Of a DNA stretch of 64,000 nucleotides, positions 34,601 to 47,600 are shown piece by piece; position 1 is the first letter of the stretch, and the number at the start of each line of letters is the position of its first letter. A model generated the notes under the pieces. The model worked only from the letters and a program-made list of their open reading frames with translations, did no database searches and had not been told where the DNA came from. The translations under genes and the position numbers were made by a program. Origin of the DNA: Sclerodactyla briareus (taxonomy: Eukaryota > Echinodermata > Holothuroidea > Dendrochirotida > Sclerodactylidae). Location: the NCBI GenBank assembly GCA_026419785.1, contig JAODTK010000500.1, positions 360,455 through 424,454 on the forward strand, read 5' to 3'.

Positions 34601-34660
34601 ACTACGCTGTCCAAACGTACTCTCAGCCCCAAAGTGGAGCGATGTGGGGTTTTCCCCACA
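31651..34660. other. AT-rich DNA, no supported gene
   Basis: AATAAA-like signals near 31.98-32.0 kb, a T run near 32.47 kb, short TA and TG stretches (32.81, 33.55 kb). Open frames are under 95 codons without recognisable domains. Confidence 0.5.
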
Positions 34661-37360
34661 ATGATTCCCTGCTCTATATTTTTCTGTGGGTCGAATGTCA
34701 TCTGAGGTTGACAGTCTGAAAAGTCTTAAAGACTTGTTTACATGGTAAGTCCAGAATTACTGGTCCAATCAGCCTGGCATTTGGTATATCGCTTTCTCCT
34801 GAAATAATCCGTAGTGATTTGAGAGAAGACCAGGATTCCTTTTCCCTTGGAAAAAAAAAAAAAAAAAAAAAAAACATAAGGAACTTGTGCATTCATATCA
34901 AATTATATGGAATCGAGTCTCATACTCGGTATGTGTATTTCCATAATTGAGTACATTTTTTGGTTCAGGTCATAGGTCCACCAATGTACATTGATCAAAA
35001 CTCGAAAGCCTTGCTCACATGTTTGAGGCCCAGACTGCCTGGTCAGCTCTAATTGCGTATATACTCACTCATAAAATTCAGAACTGACTAGTGATTAAAT
35101 GTAGACAAGGGTGCGTTTCTGTGAAAATGAGAAATGCACTAATTCATATTTCCGCCAATTTGTGCTTGTCAACACAATAACACGATACCACCCCGCTGGA
35201 TCGAACAAATGCTTGGTATGTGAGTCTTCTTCTCTTTTAAAACACGATAACTTAGCCTCTATTTGGATGATGAACAGTGTTCCAAGTTTAGAAAGAAAAA
35301 AAAGAAAAAAAATGAATTCATAATGAGCTAGATGAGTACATTACCCTATTGGGTTTTTGGGTCAGGTCGCAGTCAGCTGACGTCACAGAGCTAAGTTGGA
35401 AACTTTGTGACACAAAAGTCCAAAATGCTTAGTCCTGATCAAACTGAATATAGTTGTAGGTTTCTTATTGTTTCTTTCAGAATGGTGTCATTTTGGTGGG
35501 GAAAAATTGGAGATTTGTGAAAAGCATTGTTTGCCAATAATGAGCTGGACAGTTTATCATTTATTCTTGGTTGGACCAGCTAGGTCCGATCATCTAATTT
35601 TCGCGTGTGGCTTTCATATGGGAAGGACAAAGCCCCGTAGTTTTGGTGTGGATTGGGATAAATATTTGGGTATAAGAAAGAATTTTGGTTAAAGCAGTTG
35701 TGATCCTTTGTGATATTTTGCCTAATTTTGGCTTTAGGCCGTGGTAACACTTGACCCCACCTGCCTGGATGAGGCTCCTACTGGTATGGGTGTTCCCCAT
35801 GATGAGTACATGAACTGTTTTTGTTTTCGGTCAAGTTGGTGTCACGGGTGGGTCGAAAGTGTTAAATCCTTGTAAACACCATAAACTTGGTATGTAGCTT
35901 TCATTATAGGAATTTCGAGGATAGAGTATAGGTTTTGGTACAATCAGTGTCATTTGTAGCCAAAAATAGCATATTTGTGAGATATTTTACTTATTTTTCA
36001 AACTAATTCCAGCTTGTACAGCCAGTAACTCTACCCCCAGGTATAGCTTGATGAGGCCCATACTTGGTATGCGTGATCCCCATAATGAGATTATAGCCCT
36101 AAGTTTTGTATCAAAGGCTTCCTCAGGTCAACAGAAGTCAAGTTACAACTTTTTTGAACACCGTACGTCCATTATGCTTCGTCCACTAAGTGGAAATACA
36201 TTGTGTAGTTTGTATGGGCCGTACAAAAATCATAGTCCTGGGTGTGTAACCGGGAGGGGTGGCATTTCTGATGAAATTGGAATGTGTGAAAACATTTCTC
36301 ATTTTCGACTTCGTATGTGTCTTTTCGCTATAATGGTTCAAAGGTCACTCATTTTGGTAAAATGTAAATTTGCAGTATTATTTTGTTTAAGGTTGAAAGG
36401 TCATCTGTGACAGTCCAGAATCACTAAGACATACTTGATGTGTATGTCTCTAACCGCATTGTCTTGGGGACCTTGTTCAGATCCACCGAGGTAAACGTTA
36501 GAGCCTCCTTGTATATGGTCAGATCCGAATCTCATCATATCCCGCGCGGCTGGATGTGTTTCCGTGATTATAGGTTTTTGGTGTGTAGCGCCACCGTCCC
36601 AGCAACGCCGACCCGCCGGAAACTTATATGCGAGCACAATAACTCTTCAACGCTTTAATAGCCGATTGATCTGAACTTGGTATCACATGTGCGCCCTGTG
36701 TAATCTCGGATTAGTTGAAGTTATTGAAAACTGCATGCTGGGGCCGCTTCATTTCTAATTTACGCGAAATTTCCAGTTCGTCTGATTTGCACTTGGGTGG
36801 GAACTTGTGGGTTGGGTTAGTTGATCTAGGGAAAAATGTGGAATCATTTTAAGGTCATCGGAGGTCAAAGTCGAAAATCCTTGTACCCAGAATCAAAGTC
36901 CAGAATTCACGGTCTGAATCGAGCTGGCATTTCGTTGGTGGTTTTCTTGTGGTGAGTACAAGAACCCTAATTTCTTCCTACGTACCTACGTCAAAGAATT
37001 CATTTCTTTTCCTAAATCTTCCTCAGTAGTATAGGTAATATTAGTAATATGTGAGCATAGAAAACAAAACAAAATGACAATACGGATATTTTTTTCAGGA
37101 CAAATTGCCCGAGCGAGGTATGTACCACCCTCTGCTCAGTGGTATATAAACCATTTCTTATTTTCGAAAAATTGGGAATTGTGAAAACTCAAATATCGGG
37201 GCACATTTCGGCTTGTAAACACGATACTGTCCACCCCACATAAAAAAAACTTGGTATGCGTGCCCCTGGTGAGTTCTATTAATCATCATATCACCTGGAG
37301 TCAGGTCAGGGGTCACCAGAGGTCGAAGTCAGAATATTCTATTCTGTAATCTATGAATCC
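34660..37360. repeat. Diverged copies of the AGGTCA satellite family
   Basis: Multiple degraded units of the 29.9-31.2 kb family. Traces are GTCATCTGAGGT (34.69 kb), GGGTCAGGTC (35.36 kb), CCCATGATGAGTACATGA (35.80 kb), CCCATAATGAGA (36.08 kb), AAGGTCATCGGAGGTCAAAG (36.85 kb) and GTCAGGTCAGGGGTCACC (37.30 kb). They are separated by unrelated or highly diverged DNA and a 24-base A run (34.85 kb). Confidence 0.7.
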
Positions 37361-37364
37361 GAAT

Positions 37365-39250
37365 ATTACCCTGCAGCATCATACCTCTGATAGATCCACA
37401 CCTCTAAATACAAAACCGAACATTATCTACTCTGCAGGAACCCACCATGCCTGTTAGTCTTATCACATGAATTTTGATGTTCAGCTTTCCGTAATCTATT
37501 TTGCATATAATCTATTCTTGTGTTTATCATCGGTTATCAGAATTGATGCAAGGAATCACTAAGCCGAGTCAGGCTGCTAAAGTCGTCCTCTTATAAGAAA
37601 AAGAGTGTAGGACAGATTGTGCAAAATAAATTTTTTATCGTCCGATAAAGTGTCTTGTGCATCATTTCTAAAAATCCTGGAGAGGGTTGTCTTTGTTACA
37701 ACATGAAAACTACCTTGATCGTAACAACTGCTCTATGAATATCAGTCTGGCGTCAGTTGGAATTTTTACGCTGATAATGCCTGATTGATTGTATGATACA
37801 TCAAAATCAACAAGGGAGGGTCTTCTCCTGGGTATGTAATGATGGACTTAAGTAGGCTTTGACACAGTTGATCCAGGCATTTTGTGTAAAAACAACAAAA
37901 ATTGTTAAACCCAAAAAAAAAAAAAAAAAAGTTAATGAGGAGGTGAGAAGCCACTGGCTGGTTTTTTTTTTTATCTATCTATTTTTTTTTTTTTTCTATC
38001 ATATCTCAAGTTTACAGGTCTACGGATGCCTCTCCGGTTCTATGGGGGTCCACTATGGTGTTTCCCAGGAAGCATTTTATGTCTTTTGCTCTTTTTGTGT
38101 TAATATTTTATATAATGACCTGTGGCATTGAAAATGTATGCAGAAAACTTTGTTGATGCCACGATCGTGCGATATTTTTCATCTCTCAAGACTCGGAGAG
38201 GATATGGAATTGTGCAATGATTGGTATTGACCAAAAAAAGTCTCTAATGTTGAGCGAACGAATTAATTCTACTTGGTGAAACAAATCGCCAAACTTAATA
38301 AACATTGATGAATTCAAGATAATACCTGCAGGAACCACACTATATCTGGCTATTAAGGTTTGTTAATAAAGAGCATGTTCGGAACGTCATAAAAAAAAAA
38401 AGGCTAAATCAAGAGTGCCTCTGTACATCGCCAAAGCCATTTGTCTCAGCGGACAGTTTCGCGAAATGACTTGGACGGCATCACGGCTTTAGTTTGATTA
38501 CTCATTCATATTGGTTACTGTCTCAACAACCACTCAAAGTTAAGCTTCAAACTACCCCAAAAACCAAAAGGGTCGTTTTATGCTAATGCAAGGCCCATAT
38601 GCATCCATTTAAAGAACAGGGGGAGGAAATTGCTAGTCTCGGTATGCTGATAGTTGAGAACAGGGCTAAATTTATTCGGTTAAACCATACACACAAAAAT
38701 TCGATGGGTCTAGTTCCACCTTACTTAACTCTAGTTTTACGAGAAACGTCCTGCATTTCATAATTTATGGCACCCGTGCGAGAGCATATATATTCCACGT
38801 TCCTGTGACGAACGAACCTGGTGCCACCTTTTTTGGTCCCACTGCTGTAGGTGATTGAAACCGCTCTTCCTGAGGGCAATAGTCGATTGAATCTGTCATA
38901 CGTTCAAGGTTACAATGAAGGTAACTCATCATTTAATGTTTATTGCCTTATTCTCACCTCAGCGGACCTGGAGTTTGCTGAAAAATTTTGCTGGGTGTTT
39001 TGATAGGGTGGGGAGAGGTGATGATGGTCTTGTATTTTTGTATAATGTTTAGCTGTGTTCATGATTGTGCAATTTTTGTATGTGGTACCCCAGGGATACG
39101 CGGCCAGATTTTTGCCTAATGGATGTCGCCCCGGGACATCTATTGTTCGATCTGCCTTTTGTTTGTCTCTAGTATTTATTTGTCACTTGTGTTTTTGTAC
39201 ATATAATAAAGCCACGAATAAACAATGCAAACAAACAAACAAAGTTAGGA
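37365..39250. other. AT-rich DNA, no supported gene
   Basis: A and T homopolymers near 37.91, 37.96 and 37.98 kb. A polyadenylation-type ATAATAAAGCC and (CAAA)n at 39.20-39.24 kb could mark the 3' end of a transcript or retroelement on the plus strand, but no coding sequence upstream supports it. Confidence 0.4.
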
Positions 39251-39259
39251 AACATGTAT

Positions 39260-39550
39260 CAACACATTAGCCAGGATTACTAGTCTGATCAGGCTGCTGA
39301 AATTCCATGAGAAGGATAAAAAAAAAAATATTGTCTATGACGTGGACCGGGTCAGTTTTTGTGGAAAATGAGGGAATTGTGAGAAATCGATATTTCAGCT
39401 AGTTTAACTTGTCAACCGATATAACTCAACAGAACATCAAGCTCATTATACTCGGTATATGGGTTGCTTGTAATTAGTACATGATCCCTATATAGGAGTC
39501 AGGCAATGTCATTTGAACTTTTGATAACTCGTGTAACTTGAGTTTAGGTA
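39260..39550. repeat. Outlying diverged satellite unit
   Basis: Contains TAGTCTGATCAGGCTG, AATTGTGAGAAATCGATATT, TATATGGGTTGC and AATTAGTACATGATCCCTAT in the family's order. It is a single degraded unit of the satellite at 29.9 kb. Confidence 0.65.
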
Positions 39551-42500
39551 TACCTAGTTCTTTGGCAGTTGTGTTTGTTCATCGTTCTCACAACTCGCTT
39601 CTTTTCCATAAAGTTAACAAAGTTTCCGGCAAGGATAGAAACCATCACTGGTGATACCAGGACATTTCTTGGTCTAATGATAGTAGAGGTAGGCATGGTT
39701 CCGAGTTTTTCAATGTTTCCCAGAACCATTCCCTCTCTCAGCATGTACATTTTCCTATATTGGCTTTATAATTGAGTAGCAATCCTGATTCAGTGGACAA
39801 TGAAAGGTATCGGTAAGCTTGGTGCAAGTGATCACGATGTTGTAGTTTTGTTATGTGTTTCGTTGCGTCGCTATCTCACGGAATTCAGAACTGTCGCGGT
39901 CGAGGGGTCAGGGCCTTGCGCGATGTGAAGTAGGCCTATTCAGGTCTGGTATGTTGTGTGGGAATAAGCTCCATGAGCAGCGTGAATGAAAAGCGGGGGG
40001 AAGGAATTTGTGTATTGTGGTAACGGCTAGCTAGGCTGCAAGCGTGTGTGCATGCTGCTATTAGCTACGTTGGCCCATGAAGTCGGCTGAGGAGTTTGGC
40101 TAGGTGCTAGTACAACATTACGGCCCCCCGTCGTTGTATAAGTGGGGATCGGGCGGTGGCATTTCCAGGCCAACGCCAAATCCTGAAACTCTGGACCAGG
40201 TCAGACATGTTACAACACACTCGACAGCGAACTGCGTTTATGTGATGGTCGCCATTCGGTTATTCCCAGACAGGGGCACGTCTTGTAACACCAGGGACAC
40301 GATCCCATTGCAGACCTGTATGCCCTGTGTACAAGTATGGCTCGACATCGGTTAGGGAATTCAGGGCGAATAGTAGGAAGGACGCAAATGTCGAGACGCA
40401 GTAGGATGCACTCATTATGCGGAGGCCACAGTCCGAGAGACGGGAGGCGGATTTGCTTTGTGTCAAGGACACTAACCTCATTTTATTGGAGACGAACTGT
40501 AATAATTTAGTCACCCGTTATCCAGGAATGGCATTTATTTGATCAAGACAAATAATTATTTGATTGATGAACGTTATTATACCATCGTGTTCGAGGGACC
40601 CCACGAATAGCGATGCATCAAACCAGTTCGAGTAGTAATGCTTATTCTATACGTCATTAGGCATTAGGCACAATACGTTTTGATGAATAAACACGTGGTA
40701 TCATCAGCCCTATTGTAAATGCACAAAACGTTCCATTGTATACTGTGAGACATTTTCGTTATCGACACCGAGCATCCTATATTCCTACACACGAAAAGGT
40801 GTAAAGGAACTAAACTCGGAACAAAACCATACTACGATGGCTGTTTAGATTGTTTCTGTGCACTACACATATGGAAGACTCATTTCACTCTTTTTCGTTA
40901 ATCAGAAATTAGAAATGGAGTTCTTAACGCAAAACACTTTTTTTTCCACGAAGTAGATCAACTTTTTTGGCATTTTCACTGTAAGGCGGCAAATGTTACG
41001 AACAATCATAGTTTAACGTTTTATTTCAAGCTTTCAGACTTATCCTTGTTGATCTGGGCACACATACTACCACTAACAAAACACACACCACACGACACAC
41101 GACGCACGCAACCACCACCCACAAACTCACACACATGTACACCAACATTATGGTACATGAACTTATTTGCTCTAGCAGTCATTGGTAACAGCAGTATTCT
41201 CATTGTTTATTTTTTTAACTGAATATCGCATTAACGTATTATACCCATCTACTACTGCAAACTGATTACCGATTTTGTTCGGTAGCAATCTATTCCTTTC
41301 AAGAGCATTAGGGCCACCCAAGTGTTCACTGCCAGTGAGGAACGTTCGCACAACTGTCCTTTTGGGCGATCCCTCCCCCCCACCCCCCCCATGGTGGGCT
41401 ACAGCAGTTGGTCAAAGTTTAAAATCTATGTTTCCACCTCCGATTACCTCTTACCTGACCCTCTATAACCCATACAACAATGTTCATTTACTCATAATGG
41501 GGAGATTTACATACCATTATAGGAGCTAAACTCGCCTATTCTTTTTCTCCTGCTTTTTTTTTTTCGTTTCTTGGGAAAATGAGGAAATATGAACCGGATC
41601 AAAGTTCTGAAACTGACCGGTTCCTGCAACACCTCATAAGCAAGCTGTAGATCCTATATCTTGATCACACATACTACCCCGCATGATCTTTATCAACGCT
41701 TTTATATTGACCTTCCGTTGTTTAGAAACAGAATTGCCAAGCAATACTATCAACGGATTTCGAGTAAGGACTGCCGCCCCCTCCTAAAAAAAGGGCAAAG
41801 TCGAGAAGAAAGGGAGAGGGGCCGTATAGGCCTCGATTAGTTCCTGGGTCAGGATACTTACAACACATCGGCTGCCGTGGTCGTCGTGTTATTTGGCAAA
41901 TTATCAAATAGATACAGCATTTACTAAGTAAAGAATTGGAAAACCGAAAATCATAAATTGGTTAATACAAGTGGACAAATTTTCTTCGACAGCCATCATC
42001 GACCGCTAACTACCGGTACTTATTTGACCGAGTAAAATTTCAAACATTCTTCCCATTCCTCCAATTTCGCCCATCATTGGACACTGGCATTGCCTAGATG
42101 TACTGGCAATTGGAGAGGCTACATTGCTGTTATAGAAAACCTGAACGTATTTGGACCAAGAAAAATCAAACCATTTTGGTCAGATAATTCCTGTGTATTC
42201 ACTGACAGCTGCATGTTACCGGAGGCACGAGAGCACGGATTGTAGTTGCAATCAAAACCTCACAGATAACTGAAAAATCGAAAGTGAAACCGTGCGACTG
42301 TTATCATTCATATTCACTAAATGGATGGAAATGTATAATATCTTGAAGTCCTGTACGCTAAATTAAACAACATGTATGACTTGATCCATGTTTTCAAAAC
42401 CAAAATACGGCATGAGTTCTACCCACCTCAATCATCTGCGTTCTGCTTTGAACTAAAGACAACAGAAGGCCTTCAAAATTAGTGTTTAGGACCACAACAA

Positions 42501-43370
42501 AATCCTTGAACCCAAAATCAATGTTTATAGTGGATGCTGGAAGATTCATGGCTTTAGGTTATTTAGTATAAGTGTCTTTTCAATAGAATGGAACTAATTG
42601 AAAATTACCAGGCACTCAACTTTTCTTAATCCTATTTGGCCACACTCGCTTAATTCAATTCAGTAATCTACAGAAGGCATTATGCCGGACTGAATGTTCC
42701 CCCTTGGACTCCCGTAATACGACAAAGTTAACCGACATTTCGCAGTTCTTGCGACAGGCAGGTCATCCATTCATCTAGGTAGTTTGAAAAAAGAATCCTA
42801 CAATCGTATCCAACCAGCTGGTACCAAGTGATCCCGTTAGGGCGCGTAATTGTAGGATACGATCGCGGTTCAGAAAAGAGTTCACCACGTTTTTTTTTTC
42901 TGACTCAATCTATGTGGCTTTTTAAAATCAATCCGCTATATATACTACTATAGCAAACTCGGATTAATTTGTACCGTGTTAGCTACTTGTTTTTGAAGTG
43001 AAATAGTGTGCCATCTATATTCAGACAGAAATTGAATGCAATACACTGTATAAAAAACCTTATTACGTTATGGACGCAAGAACGTGTAATTGTAGATCTG
43101 CCGTTCGGCTTTTTGTTAAACACAATATCCTCTTTTTTTCATTGCTCAAATACATTTGGTTCCTTTTCTGCTCCTGACATCGAATTACAATTGTACCTCT
43201 ATGAACTTGCTGCTGATCGCATCTTTATTCTGTTATTTTTCTTCTAATACCATTTGAAAATTGATAATCCAGAAACAGCCTATGTCAACTGACCTGTCTT
43301 TCCACATTACAAACAATATGCAATTAAGTGAATGCGGGTTTTCATTTCATCGACGCTTTTATGTGTAGAG
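39551..43370. other. AT-rich DNA, no supported gene
   Basis: Only short frames without recognisable domains, an AC-rich stretch (41.06-41.14 kb), a C run near 41.38 kb and T runs near 40.94 and 42.89 kb. Confidence 0.5.
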
Positions 43371-43431
43371 TTATAGTTTTACAATATCTTACAGCCCGAA
43401 TGTGAAGGTGATGGGTAATATGGATACATAC

Positions 43432-43545
43432 CTGCAAAGAACATGGGGCTGCCCTTCCTCCTACTCCAGGTTGCAGGTGGTCCTGTCTCCGTTGAGGGCA
43501 ACATGAATTCCCACTGGGGGTCAACCTTCCTCCAATACAGACGAC
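43432..43545 (-). CDS. Candidate internal exon, weakly kelch-like
   Basis: The minus-strand frame reads YWRKVDPQWEFMLPSTETGP, then PATWSRRKGSPMFFAG, and runs exactly into a consensus donor GTATGTATCC. An acceptor-like GAAGTGCAG lies upstream at the other end. Trp spacing, a Gly-Pro-Pro turn, an Arg-rich strand and a hydrophobic MFFAG end are loosely reminiscent of a kelch blade, which is inference. The composition (CCTCCTAC, GGAGACAGGACC) is unlike the surrounding AT-rich DNA, as expected for an isolated exon. Other exons were not found nearby. Confidence 0.4.
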
Positions 43546-43570
43546 TGCACTTCAGCATCAATCGGAACAA

Positions 43571-44260
43571 TCGTATACGAAGCGGAGGAAACCGCTAAAT
43601 TTAATCTGCCCCAATCTGCGATTGCCCTGGTGGATTCAAGCTATTTCCATTTCAATTTTTCTCAATTCAATGACCAGAGACAATATATATATTTTATTTA
43701 TTCAACGAGTTAGTATGAGTTAAATAACCTCCCTGAAAATGCATGTGTTTTTGTTCCGAGATGGATGCCTTCCGTAAAGCCTTTCCGTTCCTTTTTTTGT
43801 GCTTTTTGCGTGCATGAAGATTTTATATTTCTTTTGGACCCTTCCAGATCAAACTCAAATTGGCCTAAGAGAATTATCGATATATAGCTAACCACCGTAC
43901 ACGCTGAGTCCTGATTTTGAAAGTGATCACAACCGTATGCAACGCCGCGTTTAGTTACTACTTTAGGCCCTTGTTAGCCCTCCCCCTTCCCATGGAAAAA
44001 AAATCGAATAGGATTTAATAGCGCATGTGCAACCTGTTGTTGTGCCTCCTATCAGCGTCCACTATTCAGAAGACCAGAAGCCACCCATTGAAAATTCACG
44101 GGGGTCTCTCGGACAGTACTCTGACAAAATATACACGTATTTTGTTTATCGGGTGAAGGCCTGCTCGCACTGTTCACTAGTCGCTCAAATATTCTCGAAT
44201 TGTGTAGGAGTGGGACCGTCATAATTATATCCCCGCGACACGGGAAGTGTCCGGTATATT
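43571..44260. other. AT-rich DNA, nothing recognised
   Basis: No supported gene or repeat apart from short homopolymers. Confidence 0.4.
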
Positions 44261-44261
44261 G

Positions 44262-44425
44262 TGGCTTTGGGTAGGTAGGCCAGCCGCCGGGAGCCGCGGG
44301 CCGCCGCGTCCCAGGCTTCCGCCGCCACCGAACAATGTTAGGCGTTAGCGCAATAACTCTTAAACGCTCCATCCGATTCATCTGAAATTTGGTACACCTT
44401 CCGCCCTATGAAGTCTCGGGATGAG
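44262..44425. repeat. GC-rich patch plus dispersed-repeat fragment
   Basis: A GC-rich patch (about 44278-44332, CCGCC/GCCGC-rich) is followed by GCGCAATAACTCTTAAACGC, TCCGATTCATCTGAA and TTTGGTACACC. A related fragment lies at about 36.62-36.71 kb (AATAACTCTTCAACGC, GATCTGAACTTGGTATCAC, GCGCCCTGTG), so these are two diverged copies of one dispersed repeat. Confidence 0.6.
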
Positions 44426-44533
44426 TTTTCGGAAGTGGTCCTCACTGCATGTGGGGCCCGCTAATGTTACGACGTTATATCAGATTGAACGAAACTCGGT
44501 GGGTAGCGATTATAGTCGATCCAAACAAACAAA

Positions 44534-44656
44534 ACCACCCCCCCAAAAAAACAAAAAACCCCCCCCCCCCCCAAAAAAAAAAAAAAAAAACCCCCCCCCA
44601 ACACCCCCCCCCAAAAAAAAAAAAAAAAACCCCCCCCCCCCCCCCCACCCCCGCCT
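44534..44656. repeat. Alternating C and A homopolymer block
   Basis: About 120 bases made almost only of runs of C (6-17) and A (6-18) in alternation. The long frames through it are low-complexity artefacts. Confidence 0.97.
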
Positions 44657-44699
44657 AAAAATGTGGAGGTTCCTTTCACAAGGTCACAGGAGGGTCAAA

Positions 44700-47600
44700 T
44701 TTGCCTAATCCATGCGGTTTCCAAACTTTGTCAAGATTTGGAACGAAACATTATGCAGGCTATCTTGGAATGATGGTTCCTTATGATTGTGAGACACTCC
44801 TTCCCATGGATTTTCATGCACAAAAGCGGGGGATATATACGTGAGCGGTTTACCCGCCTACACTGATCGGTTGCAGAGTGATTTATGATCATCTGGCTAG
44901 AAGATGTATTGCATCAGACACAGTATGGCCAACGCTGTCTGTTTTCAAGATATTTGTTCCCTTCTTGGCCTGAAATTCCTATCACTCTTTACCTTGATTT
45001 TGCTAGTTGGATTTCTGCTGCATTCGGTTAGAATAGAAGACTGTGTAAAACTGTTTGTCACTTGGCCAAAGAGGTTCGACTAGTGGATCAATTGACGTTG
45101 ATAGATTTCGCGAATTGGAAACTCACGTCGTTTCATTTGTCATGCGTCCATCACGACAGTTTGTTTGAACGTATAAAAGGCTCTGATCACACCAATATAT
45201 GAATAATTTGGGATCTTTGAGCGCTCCTCCCCTCCGCCTCCTCCCCTCCTAGTACTCTATTGGCTGGCTCTCTAAATATCATTCGCTCTATTGATGTTAT
45301 TATTCGATGCCATATACTAGATGTCTTTTGGGCTCCACATAACAGCGCCAATATATTTTTATTTATTACGTCCGGTTTATTACATTTGGGTAAAGCGAAT
45401 CAAACATTCGACGGAAAATGTCCTATGTCGCTCGATCCCCCTTTTTTATTATTGTAGTCCCAAGGGCGGCGATCAGTGGGGGGCGGGAGGTGGAGGACGC
45501 CCCCAATGTCTGGTTGTTTGGGGACGCACCCATGCATTTTTGTCGCCCTTGCCATATTTGAGCCCGACTGCTATTTTCGCTGACCACTGTATCCGACCAT
45601 CCCAGCAGCCCCTGGGTTTAAAGCAAATGTAATGACCTAAATCGTCAAGTTGAGTGAATTCTGCCTGCTTTCCGAATTTTTTTAATGTTAGATTTTTTCC
45701 GGTAGTGTTTCCACAATGAGTGTCACTTATTAACATATGAATGTCCCTTAAATTTATTCTGGGTTGGTTCTAAATGATCAGGGGGTGAAGAATTAAGTGT
45801 TCTCTTCAATCCCCTATTCGTTTGAATAAGACTGGCTTTATCACTTGGTGTGTTGTTTCCTTCATTCCCAGTCCATTGACGTCGATTCCCTGCCAGGTGA
45901 CCGTTAGTTAAACTCAAACTAACTAACATACAAATCGCTATCCTGCGGCATAGGGGGTTGAGCATCCGGTGCGTAGGATCTACGACCGGCGGGATGTCTT
46001 GATTCTTCAGATATTTGATTTATGAGTGCGAACACTTGTTAAAAGTTGGGTGCGCGGTGCACAATACTATCACGATGAGGGCATACAGTGCGGCACGAAC
46101 ATGCTGCCGAGAGCGCCATCAGAAGATTCAATTCCCGGTGAAGGAAAAGGGGCCACACATTGCCTAAATTTTAATGATGGATGCCAAAAGTGTGAACTCT
46201 GTTTGGTTTTTTAAGAAAGGTCGAGGCGCGGCGTAATGGGCGACAGGGTAAGTCCACCACATGGCGGGACCGGTGTGCTGATTTTTTGGCATATATGGTT
46301 ATTTTCAAATTTAAAATATTCAGTCAGCTCTCAATTATGGGTGTCGAAAATGGTTGGGTGCGTGCACTGGGCACATATAAGGAGCAGGCACACGTTTGCG
46401 GGTGAAACCCCCTCAGATAGCTTTCGAAGATCCGGCCAGGGAACGCCCACAAATTCGTTGCAAATCCATGATGCACAATTCAGGGTTGCGATAGTTCATA
46501 TCCAAATATTGCAGATTTTCGATGGAATGTCCCAAAGTGTAAAAATGGTCACGGGCGCTACGCGCGATTTATAGACGTGATCGCGCTGGGTGCATTGGCG
46601 GGACATCCCCAATATATGATTTGGGAGTGGGGATGGCCTATGTATGTGTCCCCCCCCTCCTCCATTGATCCAGGCATGCATCTCCCAAAATAGTTAAATG
46701 GGGCAGTACAGCACGGCCATAACACCAAGACCTGACACATATTTCAAATAAGATTGCTTAAATTGTAAGTTGAGAAGACCAAAATGCTAAATATTTCGCG
46801 CTGCTCGCGCTGTTTTTCTACTTTTCTTCTTTTCCCCATTACCTACATATATAATACTAGGCCTGTTAACGGACAAGGAGGGACCTTTAGTTGAGGGCGC
46901 TACTGCATCTATTGGCCTCTCATATTGCATACGTGTCCTAATGTCATTCCGTCACACGATAAGCCGTTGCATACACGTCACCATTTATTTTCACTGGAGT
47001 GATCGTCCGCTTTTGTTTGTTTTTTTGTCGTTATTTTGTCACGGAATTTGTAAGAAGGCCCAAGTTTAAGTATTATTATCCTAATATAACCAGCATTAAA
47101 GGATTCAATCATCTCTAATTAATGCATTTTTCTTATAGAATTTGATTTTCCACTAGGCGCATGTCAACCACTATCTGAATGGTCCACGGGAAGGGCATGT
47201 CCATGGGTTGCGGAAACCGGCCGAAGTATACTAATGGTACTACGTGTCGTGCCGTCTTGACCTATTAATATATAACACCGACATATAGCGCTTATTTCGT
47301 ATACCAATATTGTAGGCGTAATACGAAAGATATAAGGATAAGATTGTTAATTAGGTATTAGTTTGGTGTTTTATGACGGCCTAGAAGATCTTATACCTGC
47401 AGCGTTACCTCCTACTTCCGCATTGTTAATAAAGCGGTATATATAATATGGTCAGCCCAGCCCCGAGCCATCAGAGGTGGCTCTTGGTTTGCTCTAAAAT
47501 GGCACCTTTTCGATGGAATTTATTAGTATGTCTATAAATATTTCACACTGCTTAAGTCATGAATATAACAATGTTATTGGTGTAATATTGTTGACATTCT

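Noticed and set aside
39544-39775. Two antisense frames of 68 codons as a gene
   Set aside because: Exactly overlapping mirror frames with no domain, splice signal or conservation.
44421-44708. Open frames of 69-95 codons through the C/A block
   Set aside because: They are translations of homopolymers (poly-Pro, poly-Lys) and not genes.
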